Positions 52,994 through 59,810 of a stretch of 64,000 bases of DNA are shown here, in pieces. The first letter of the stretch is position 1, and each line of letters begins with the position of its first letter. A program made the translations under genes and the position numbers. The stretch is from JAKFEW01 sp036675505 (GTDB taxonomy: Bacteria; Cyanobacteriota; Sericytochromatia; S15B-MN24; JAQBPE01), in NCBI GenBank assembly GCA_036675505.1, contig JAKFEW010000139.1, forward strand, positions 124,001 through 188,000, in the 5' to 3' direction. A model generated the notes under the pieces. It was not told the origin of the DNA and did no database searches. It saw nothing but the letters and a program-made list of their open reading frames with translations.

Positions 52994-54703
52994 TTGATCC
53001 GGTTTCGTGCGCTCGTCCCGATCCTCGCGTTGGCCTGCGTGACCCTCGCGTGCCGTCCAACCGCCGAAGGCGGCCTGCCCGAGGCCGGCGAGCCGTTGGC
53101 CATCCCGACGGACGATCGGGCGGGCGCGGGTCTCGCGGCCTCGCCGGGCGCACGACCCGCCGGGGCCGCGCCGCGCGTGCGCGTCGTGCCGGGCGCCACG
53201 CCCGAGCCGGCGCCACCCGGGATGGTGGTCGAGCCCAGCGAAGTCGATCCCGAGGTGTTTCCGGCCGGCGAGGGCCTCGTGACCCTCGAGGCCCCCGCGG
53301 AATGGCGCGGCGCCAACAACTTGCACCTGCAGCTCGTGATGCCGAACGCCGAGGATCCGGACGCCGACGCGGTCCACGAGACCGTGGCCGTGGACGTCGA
53401 GCTGCGCAAGGACGGCATCCTCCGCGATCCGGTCGTCCTGCGCACGCGCGTCGACGGCGAGCGGCTCGCCGCGGGTCAGGTGGCGCTGTTGCTCGCGAAC
53501 CTGAAAGATGAGTCGTACGAGCTCGTCGTGCGGGCGATCGACCGCGCGGACAAGACCATCGGCGAGGCCGAGCGGGATTTCGGGCTCGACGACGGCCGCT
53601 CGGCGCCTTATCTGGTGCGCCTGCCGGCCGCGCGCGGCGACTTCAAGATCGACGAAGCGTCGCGGCCGTACCTTCAGGCCGGCACGCCGACCTCGATGAC
53701 GATCATGTGGACGAGCGCCCGTTCGATCACGCCCGCCATCACCGTGAGCGACGCGGCCGGCGCCGAGGTGGTCGCGCGCGAGGAAGCGGCGGGCACGCGC
53801 CACCGCTTCGTGCTCGAGGGCCTCGAGCCAGGCGCCGCCTACCGCTGGACGGCGCGCGAGGACGGCGGGGCGATCGCGAGCGGAACGTTCCACACCAACG
53901 CCGGCCCGGAGGTGCGCAGGCTGCGCTTCGCGGCCTTCGGCGACAGCGGCCGCGGCACGCGCGCCCAATTCGAGGTGGCGCGGCGCATCGCCGCCTGGAA
54001 GCCCGAGTTCGCGCTGGTCGCGGGCGACGTGGTTTACCCCAACGGCGAGGCCAAGCACTACGAGCCGCGCTTCCTCGCGCCCTACCATGAGCTGATCAAG
54101 GGGGCGGTCTTCTATCCCAGCCTGGGCAACCACGATTACCGCACCAACAAGGCCCAGCCCTACCTGGATTTCTTCGAGGTCCCGCGCGCGGCCGAAGGGG
54201 ACACGGAGCGGTACTACACGTTCCGCTGGGGCCACGCCGAATTCTTCGCCCTCGACTCGAACCAGGACTATGGCCCGGCCTCGCCGCAGACGCGCTGGTT
54301 CGAGAAGGCGCTCGCGGCCAGCGAGGCCACCTGGAAAGTCGCGTTCTTCCACCATCCGCCCTACAGCGGCGGCACGCATGGCAGCACGATGAAGCTGCGC
54401 GAGGCCTGGGAGCCGATCTTCGAGAAGCACGACGTGCAGCTCGTGGTGTCGGGCCATGATCACCACTACGAGCGCATGAAGCCGCAGGAGGCCTACGTGA
54501 AGGACGGCGTGCCGACCCACCACGTGTTGACCGGCGGCGGCGGCGCGGGGCTGCGCAGCGTCACGCCACAGGCTTTCACGGCCCATGCGGCCAGCCGCCA
54601 CCATTTCGTCGGCGTGACGATCGACGATCGCACCCTCGCGTACGAGGCGATCGACAACCGCGGGACGGTCTTCGACCGGTTCAGCTACACGCTGCCGGAA
54701 TAG
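52994..54703 (+). CDS. Purple-acid-phosphatase-like metallophosphatase lipoprotein
   Basis: 569 residues from a TTG start with GGGAGGAA upstream. Lipobox LALACVTLAC marks lipidation at about residue 20. A Pro/Ala-rich region and a beta domain (about 90-220) precede a fibronectin-like domain (TPTSMTIMWTSARSITPAIT) and a metallophosphoesterase domain (residues about 310-560): RFAAFGDSGRGTRAQFEVAR, LVAGDVVYPNGEAKHYEPRF, SLGNHDYRTNKAQPYLDF, VAFFHHPPYSGGTH and VVSGHDHHYERMKP, the D-x-H/GD-x-x-Y/GNHD/H/GHxH set of purple acid phosphatases. Likely a periplasmic/surface phosphoesterase. It converges with the GMC gene (19-nt overlap). Confidence 0.88.
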   Translation: MIRFRALVPILALACVTLACRPTAEGGLPEAGEPLAIPTDDRAGAGLAASPGARPAGAAPRVRVVPGATPEPAPPGMVVEPSEVDPEVFPAGEGLVTLEAPAEWRGANNLHLQLVMPNAEDPDADAVHETVAVDVELRKDGILRDPVVLRTRVDGERLAAGQVALLLANLKDESYELVVRAIDRADKTIGEAERDFGLDDGRSAPYLVRLPAARGDFKIDEASRPYLQAGTPTSMTIMWTSARSITPAITVSDAAGAEVVAREEAAGTRHRFVLEGLEPGAAYRWTAREDGGAIASGTFHTNAGPEVRRLRFAAFGDSGRGTRAQFEVARRIAAWKPEFALVAGDVVYPNGEAKHYEPRFLAPYHELIKGAVFYPSLGNHDYRTNKAQPYLDFFEVPRAAEGDTERYYTFRWGHAEFFALDSNQDYGPASPQTRWFEKALAASEATWKVAFFHHPPYSGGTHGSTMKLREAWEPIFEKHDVQLVVSGHDHHYERMKPQEAYVKDGVPTHHVLTGGGGAGLRSVTPQAFTAHAASRHHFVGVTIDDRTLAYEAIDNRGTVFDRFSYTLPE

Positions 54704-56241
54704 CTGGCCCGGCCGAAGTAGCGGGCCGGCTCCGCCAACACATGACGCGCCGCGCGGTCGGCGAGGGCGGCGATCGTGATCTGCGGATTGACGCCGAGCG
54801 AGGTCGGCATCAGGCTGCTGTCCACCACCATGAGGTTGCGCCAGCCGTGGACGCGGCCCCAGGGGTCCGTGACGCCTTTCGTGGGGTCGGCCGCCATCGC
54901 GGCGGTGCCCATCTGGTGGGCGGAGAAGGTGGCGAGGCGGTTGGGCGCGAGGTCCAACCCGTCGATCACGCGGTCCACCTGGTCCGGGCTCGTCAGCACG
55001 GGGCCGCTCACATGCGGGATCACGACCTCTCTCGCCCCCGCCGCGAAGTAGATGCGGGCGAGGGTCTTGAGGCCCTTGCGGAACTTGGCCTGGTCCTTCG
55101 GCGAGACCAGGTAATCGATCACCGGCAAGCCGTGGCCATCCACGCGCACACGTCCCCGCCCGTCGTCGTGCAGCAGCACGATGCCGGCCGCCATGTGATC
55201 GTACTGCGCCATCAGCTTCTGCGAACGTTCGCCTGCCGCGAGCATCGCCGAGGCCATGAGGCCAGGGTAGGCGAAGACCGACTCGATGATGATGCCTTCC
55301 GGCTCGAAGTCCGGCACGTAGCTGCCGAAGTGGATGCCCTCGAAGCCGCGCACGGGCGTGTCGAACATGCCCACCACGGCAGTCGTGGGGTGGACCGTCA
55401 GGTTCTCGCCGAGCCGCCCGGAGGTGTTCGCGAGGCCGTTCTTGGCGAGCAGCACGGGCGTGCTGATCGCGCCGCCCGCGACGGCGAAGAGGTCCGCGCG
55501 CACCCGCACGCGGTGCTTGCGGCCGGTGGTGGGGTCCGTGAGCACGCCGACGGCTGCCGTGATGCGGTCGCCCGATCGCTCGAAGCCGGTCACCTCGGCC
55601 GCCGCCAGCAGCCGCGCGCCGTGGTGGATCGCCCGCGGCACGTAGGTCACGAGCATACTCTGCTTGCGGTCGTAGGCGCAGCCGAGGATGCAGAAGCCGC
55701 TTCCCACGCAGGCCGTGCGGCTGTGCTCGAAGCGCTCGGCGCGCAGCCCGAGCTTGCGCGCGCCGTCCATCAGGAGCCGGCTGTTGGCGTTCAGCTCGCG
55801 TTCGTCGAGCCGGCGCACGTTGAGCACGAAGCGCACCTTGTCGAGGCTGGGCCGCAGGTCGGCCAGCTTGAGGTCGGGGAGGCCCCAGCCCGTGGTCCAG
55901 TCCTCGAGCACTTGCTCGGGCGGGTCGAAGCAGATCGCCCAGTTCACGGTGGTCGAGCCGCCGACGCAGTTGCCATGCAGCACCACGATGCCTCCGTCCG
56001 AGGTGGTGCGCGCGCCGCCTTCCTCGAAGAGCTTCGGCATCATATCGCGTTCGTGCTGGTTGAAGTCCTGCTTGGTGTACAGGTTGCCCTTCTCGAGCAT
56101 CACCACCGAACGCCCGCCTTCGGCGAGCTCGCTCGCGAAGACCGCGCCGCCTGCGCCCGTGCCGATCACGCACGCATCGGCCGTGAGCTCGAGGTCCCGG
56201 TCGTAAGCGACGGGTTCATAAGGCAGCCAGTCCTTGCTCAT
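54685..56241 (-). CDS. GMC-family oxidoreductase
   Basis: 518 residues. FAD-binding GxGxxG in ADACVIGTGAGGAVFASELA near residue 25; second signature CVGGSTTVNWAICFDPPEQV; a Cys-rich segment GSGFCILGCAYDRKQSM; the catalytic His in ATFSAHQMGTAAMAADPTKG and C-terminal SLGVNPQITIAALADRAARH. This branch (long-chain-alcohol/gluconate dehydrogenase-like) oxidises alcohols or sugars and passes electrons to a membrane chain. The small subunit with a Tat signal is encoded 1 nt upstream; the cytochrome c subunit usually third in such operons is absent here. Confidence 0.87.
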   Translation of the reverse strand: MSKDWLPYEPVAYDRDLELTADACVIGTGAGGAVFASELAEGGRSVVMLEKGNLYTKQDFNQHERDMMPKLFEEGGARTTSDGGIVVLHGNCVGGSTTVNWAICFDPPEQVLEDWTTGWGLPDLKLADLRPSLDKVRFVLNVRRLDERELNANSRLLMDGARKLGLRAERFEHSRTACVGSGFCILGCAYDRKQSMLVTYVPRAIHHGARLLAAAEVTGFERSGDRITAAVGVLTDPTTGRKHRVRVRADLFAVAGGAISTPVLLAKNGLANTSGRLGENLTVHPTTAVVGMFDTPVRGFEGIHFGSYVPDFEPEGIIIESVFAYPGLMASAMLAAGERSQKLMAQYDHMAAGIVLLHDDGRGRVRVDGHGLPVIDYLVSPKDQAKFRKGLKTLARIYFAAGAREVVIPHVSGPVLTSPDQVDRVIDGLDLAPNRLATFSAHQMGTAAMAADPTKGVTDPWGRVHGWRNLMVVDSSLMPTSLGVNPQITIAALADRAARHVLAEPARYFGRASYSGSV

Positions 56242-56242
56242 C

Positions 56243-56848
56243 TCAGGCCCCTTCCCACTTCCGGAACACGTTCGGGTTGGGGCACGCGGCGAGCGGGCCC
56301 TGGTTGTCGAGGCCCATGCCGAAGTCGAACCGGCCGATCCAGGGGCCGGGGTAGGCGATCGCCGGCCAGGTCGCCGGCGTCATGTACGTGAGCATGCCCG
56401 TCAGGCGCACCAGCCCCGCGAACGCACGGCGCTGCAACGCGAGCGGGCCATCGCGCCAGGCGGCCAAGTAGGCGACCTGATCTGCCGGCTTGAGCGCCGT
56501 GAAGGGTCGCAGGCGGCCGGTCGTCCAGGTCAAGTCCTCGATCGCGTCGAGCAACTGACGCAGATCGGCCTGCAGCCTCGGGTTGGCCTTCGCGAAGAGC
56601 ACGTCCGCAAACGTCGCCATGCCGGCCTGGCCAGCCCCAGGCTGGCCGGGCAGGTCGGGCCAGAGCGCACGCCCGGCGGCGTCGAGCGCGCCCCATTGCT
56701 TGGGTGTGAAGAACGCCAGCGGCGTGCCGGGGCCCGGGTACGCCGTCGGGGCGCAGCCCGTGAGCGGCAGGGACGTGGCGAGGGCGCCCCCGGCGAGACC
56801 GAGGGCGGCGCTGAGAAACTGACGACGGGAGATGGCGGGGGTGGTCAT
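56243..56848 (-). CDS. Tat-exported small subunit of the GMC dehydrogenase
   Basis: 201 residues from MTTPAISRRQFLSAALGLAG, with the twin-arginine motif SRRQFL and a possible lipobox PLTGC at about residue 31. The body (AFFTPKQWGALDAAGRALWP and VRLTGMLTYMTPATWPAIAY) matches the gluconate 2-dehydrogenase subunit 3 family, which chaperones and escorts the flavoprotein across the membrane. It is directly followed by the GMC gene (1 nt). It is preceded at 57 nt by the large EF-hand lipoprotein gene. Confidence 0.85.
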   Translation of the reverse strand: MTTPAISRRQFLSAALGLAGGALATSLPLTGCAPTAYPGPGTPLAFFTPKQWGALDAAGRALWPDLPGQPGAGQAGMATFADVLFAKANPRLQADLRQLLDAIEDLTWTTGRLRPFTALKPADQVAYLAAWRDGPLALQRRAFAGLVRLTGMLTYMTPATWPAIAYPGPWIGRFDFGMGLDNQGPLAACPNPNVFRKWEGA

Positions 56849-56905
56849 CGGGCGCGCTCGCATTGCCTGGTCATGATACCTGGCCGCGCCCGATCCCTGC
56901 GACGC

Positions 56906-58696
56906 TTAGTTGGCCTGTGAGGCGCAGAGGGACTTCGCCTCGTCGTAGGCGAGCAGGCCGTCGCCGTTTTGATCATAGGCGCGGGCTTCCGACATGTAGC
57001 CTTCTTTCATCTTGGCCACCTCCTCGTCGCTGGGCGCCTCGATCCAGCGCACCTGATCCAGGCGGGCCTGGGCGTATGCCTCGAACTTGATCGGCTGGTT
57101 ACCGCCGCCCGCCTTCAAGAAGGTGTCGAAGCAGGCGTTGCCGCTGCCGTCCGTCGGCCGCGGGGTCGGTGTGGCGTATGGGTATGGCGTGGCCGAGGCC
57201 CAAGCCGTGGGCATCGGCGAGGGGTACGCGGTCGGATACGGGTAGGGCTCCGGCTTCGCGTAGTTGCAGTATTCGTCCTGGGTGATCACCCAGTTCTGGT
57301 CGAAGTCGTGGCTCGCGAAGCGCGTGTAGATGACGTCCTTCGAGGGAGCCGGGAACTCGTTGCGGAGCGACCAGTTGGCGAACTCTTCCCAGGTGGCCTC
57401 GCCGTTTTGGTCGGCGTCGAGCTTGTAGAAGCCGCACCAATCGGCCGGCGGTGGCGTCTCGACAGGCATCGGCGGCTCGAGGCCGCAGCTCTCTTCGAGC
57501 GAGAGGTAGCCGTCGCCGTCGCGGTCCTGCGCCTTGAACATCGAATATGGGTCGACGCTGGGCGCCTGCACCCACTCGCCCTCGCGGCCGTTGTTCGCGT
57601 AAACCATGTCGGGCGTGACATAGTGGGCCTTGAACTCCTCGGGCGAGACCAGGCCGTCGTAGTCGGTGTCGGTGCGGAAGAAGCCGTCCTCGCAGGAGGA
57701 GGGTCCAGGCGTGTAGCCGGGCGTGGGATACGGATAAGGACCGACCGTCGGGTAGGGCTCGGGCCCCCACGAAGGCGTGGGCATCGGATGCGGCCGCTTG
57801 AGCGGCCCCTCGCAGAACTCGCGGGCGGTGATGAGGCCGTCGCCGTCGTGGTCGAACTGCGCGAAGCGGAACTTCGGGTCGTCGGGTGGGCAGGGGAAGG
57901 GCATCGGCGCCGGCGCGCCGATCACGTTGGCGTCGCCTGCCACGATGACGCCGCCGCCGTTGCTCGAGATGACGCCGCCACCGTTGCCCGCGATCCAGCC
58001 AGCGCCCGAGTCCGCGATCAAGCCGCCGCCGTTGTTCGAAATCAGGACATCACCTTCGTTCGAGACGATCTGCGCGAGCCTGCGCGTCGGGGCGAGGTTC
58101 ATGCCGCCGCTCGCGATGATGGTGCCGCTGCCCATCGCGACGACGCTGCCGCCCTGGCCGGAGATGAAAGCGCCGCCCGCGCAAGGCGACTTCGGCCGCG
58201 GGCGCGAGGCGTCCCAGCCCATGAACTCCTCGATGCGCCAGGCGCCGTCCTGATCGCGATCGTACTTCGCAAAGGCGTCGTCGCAGCCCGTACCGGGCGG
58301 CGGGGGCGGCGGCGTGAGCCTGGGCTTGGGCGTCGGCGGCGTCTGCTGCCCGCCGCCTTCGCAGCCGGCGGCGTACTCCTCGGCCGACAGCTTGCGGTCG
58401 CCGTTCGCGTCCAGCTCGAGGAAGTGCTGGGCGTCGTCCGACTTCGCGTTCTTGTCGCCCTTCTCGCCGCCCTTGGCGAGGTACTCGTCGAGCGAAAGCG
58501 CCTTGTCCTTGTTTTTGTCGTACTTCGTGAAGCGATCCGCGCACGACGCATCCGTCGTGCCAGGCTCGCTGGTTGGCTTGCCGCTGCCGGTCAGGTTGAC
58601 CGGCCCGGTTGGGCCGATGCCCGCCGGGAGCGTGAGCTTACAACCCGTGGCCGTCAACACCAGGCCCGCCAGGGCCACGCACGTCCGCTTCCGCAT
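56906..58696 (-). CDS. Lipoprotein with nine EF-hands and an octapeptide-repeat block
   Basis: 596 residues. Lipobox TATGC (Cys19) followed by CKLTLPAGI. EF-hand loops: YDKNKDKALSLDE (59), LDANGDRKLSAEE (95), YDRDQDGAWRIEE (145), FDHDGDGLITARE, TDTDYDGLVSPEE, QDRDGDGYLSLEE, LDADQNGEATWEE, HDFDQNWVITQDE and YDQNGDGLLAYDE, several bracketed by Cys. Residues 177-200 and 210-257 are N/G-rich octads (LISNNGGG, LIADSGAG, WIAGNGGG, VISSNGGG) also found in the propeller lipoprotein. Pro/Tyr-rich spacers (PYPTVGPYPYPTPGYTPGP) join modules. Probably a Ca2+-dependent surface protein. Its ribosome binding site is in a hairpin. Confidence 0.86.
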   Translation of the reverse strand: MRKRTCVALAGLVLTATGCKLTLPAGIGPTGPVNLTGSGKPTSEPGTTDASCADRFTKYDKNKDKALSLDEYLAKGGEKGDKNAKSDDAQHFLELDANGDRKLSAEEYAAGCEGGGQQTPPTPKPRLTPPPPPPGTGCDDAFAKYDRDQDGAWRIEEFMGWDASRPRPKSPCAGGAFISGQGGSVVAMGSGTIIASGGMNLAPTRRLAQIVSNEGDVLISNNGGGLIADSGAGWIAGNGGGVISSNGGGVIVAGDANVIGAPAPMPFPCPPDDPKFRFAQFDHDGDGLITAREFCEGPLKRPHPMPTPSWGPEPYPTVGPYPYPTPGYTPGPSSCEDGFFRTDTDYDGLVSPEEFKAHYVTPDMVYANNGREGEWVQAPSVDPYSMFKAQDRDGDGYLSLEESCGLEPPMPVETPPPADWCGFYKLDADQNGEATWEEFANWSLRNEFPAPSKDVIYTRFASHDFDQNWVITQDEYCNYAKPEPYPYPTAYPSPMPTAWASATPYPYATPTPRPTDGSGNACFDTFLKAGGGNQPIKFEAYAQARLDQVRWIEAPSDEEVAKMKEGYMSEARAYDQNGDGLLAYDEAKSLCASQAN

Positions 58697-58704
58697 CGAC
58701 CATC

Positions 58705-58733
58705 CTCCTCCCGGCCAACCGGCCGACCAGGAG
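58705..58733 (-). promoter_or_regulatory. Hairpin enclosing the Shine-Dalgarno of the nine-EF-hand gene
   Basis: On the mRNA, CUCCU (58729-58733) can pair with AGGAG (58705-58709) of the GGGAGGAGG site; an inner CGGCC-GGUU-GGCCG stem (58721-58725 with 58712-58716) stacks on it. The site ends 7 nt before the ATG. This would hide the site from the ribosome unless opened. Confidence 0.55.
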
Positions 58734-58744
58734 TCTTATACCCT

Positions 58745-59749
58745 TCAACGCGGGCAGCGCTCGGCAGCGTCGAGGAAGTTGTCGTCGTTGCGGTCCAACT
58801 CGGCGAAGCGCTTGTATACCTGCTCCTTGGCGACGGCGTAGTCCACCGCCATGACGTCGGCCTCGTGCCGGTGCGCCTCGAAGTACTCGCCCCAGTCCAC
58901 GAGCCCGTCGCGGTTGGTGTCGGCGCCTTCGTCCGCGCAGGCATCGACGGGCGGGTCGATCGGCGGCGGGGGCGGGTAGTCCGGCGGCGAAGGTGGGTAG
59001 TCCGGCGGCGGGGGTGGGTAGTCCGGCGGCGGCGGCGGATAGCCGGGCCCGATCGCCCCGGGCGGGGCGGTCCAGGCGTCGCTGAACGCGCAGAACTCAC
59101 CGGGGTCGAGCCGCTTGTCGGCGTCCTGATCGAACTTGCCGAACAAGGCGAGCGCATCGGCCGGCGGCTGCGACGCGCAGCCGGGTTCCGCCTGTTCGGG
59201 AGCGTCGATGGGCCTCGCGCCGGCGTCGTTGGAGGAGAGCCAGGCCTCTTCGGACATCCCGATCGGCGGCGGTTCGTTCGGCGCCGGCATCGGCTCAGGC
59301 GCGAGCCGGGTGCAATCCGGCACCATGGTCTGGAACGCCGGTGCCTCGCCGAGCACCTCCCAGCGCGCCAGCTCGCCGAAATCGAGGCCGCCGTCCTGGT
59401 CGGCGTCGAGCCGCGCGAAGTTCTCGTCGCAAGCGCCGAACGGGCCGCCGCGCGGGCCGATCGGCGGGCCAATCGGTGGGCCGATCGCGCTCCTGTCGAG
59501 CGGCGGGCCGTCGGGCTCGCCGCGGCCAATCGGCGGCGCGACAGGCGGCCGCTCCGGCTTCCCGCCGATCGGGTCGACGCCTGGCGTCGCGGACGGCGGA
59601 TCGGTCGGCTTCGCGCTCGTCGGCTCGACCTTGTGGGTGATCGAGCCGCCTCGCGGCAGGCCGTCGAGCAGCCCGTTCGGGATCGTCAGCTGGCAGCCCG
59701 GCAACGCGACGAGCGCAGCGAGCAGGACGAGGCGGTGGGTGACGGCCAT
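58745..59749 (-). CDS. Lipoprotein with four EF-hands
   Basis: 334 residues. Lipobox VALPGC (Cys19), then CQLTIPNGL, which parallels the downstream paralogue. Loops: LDADQDGGLDFGE, FDQDADKRLDPGE, ADTNRDGLVDWGE and LDRNDDNFLDAAE; loops are flanked by Cys (e.g. CDENFARLDADQ, DPGEFC, CADEGADTN). A Gly/Pro/Ile-rich stretch (SAIGPPIGPPIGPPIGP-like) and four 7-residue DYPPPPP units act as spacers. The gene lies between glgP and the nine-EF-hand paralogue on the same strand. Its Shine-Dalgarno is buried in an 11-bp hairpin, which also could terminate glgP transcripts. Confidence 0.85.
   Translation of the reverse strand: MAVTHRLVLLAALVALPGCQLTIPNGLLDGLPRGGSITHKVEPTSAKPTDPPSATPGVDPIGGKPERPPVAPPIGRGEPDGPPLDRSAIGPPIGPPIGPRGGPFGACDENFARLDADQDGGLDFGELARWEVLGEAPAFQTMVPDCTRLAPEPMPAPNEPPPIGMSEEAWLSSNDAGARPIDAPEQAEPGCASQPPADALALFGKFDQDADKRLDPGEFCAFSDAWTAPPGAIGPGYPPPPPDYPPPPPDYPPSPPDYPPPPPIDPPVDACADEGADTNRDGLVDWGEYFEAHRHEADVMAVDYAVAKEQVYKRFAELDRNDDNFLDAAERCPR
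58961..59044. repeat. Four 21-bp units coding GYPPPPP/DYPPPPP spacer
   Basis: Four tandem 7-codon units read GYPPPPP, DYPPPPP, DYPPSPP, DYPPPPP in the four-EF-hand lipoprotein. The DNA repeat unit is 21 bp, nearly identical between copies. Confidence 0.8.
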
Positions 59750-59753
59750 GCGA

Positions 59754-59787
59754 AAACCTCCTGGCGCCGGCTGGCTCCAGGAGGTTT
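59754..59787 (-). promoter_or_regulatory. Perfect 11-bp hairpin enclosing the Shine-Dalgarno of the four-EF-hand gene
   Basis: mRNA strand: AAACCTCCTGG (59777-59787) pairs with CCAGGAGGTTT (59754-59764), with an inner GCC/GGC. The buried AGGAGG is the gene's ribosome binding site, 7 nt before the ATG. The stem plus TTTT could also act as the glgP terminator. Confidence 0.72.
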
Positions 59788-59810
59788 CATACCCGCTCGC
59801 CCGCTAGGCG

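Noticed and set aside
53700..54090. Second phosphatase frame at 53.7-54.1 kb
   Set aside because: It is a shadow frame of the metallophosphatase, with Arg-rich composition and no motifs.
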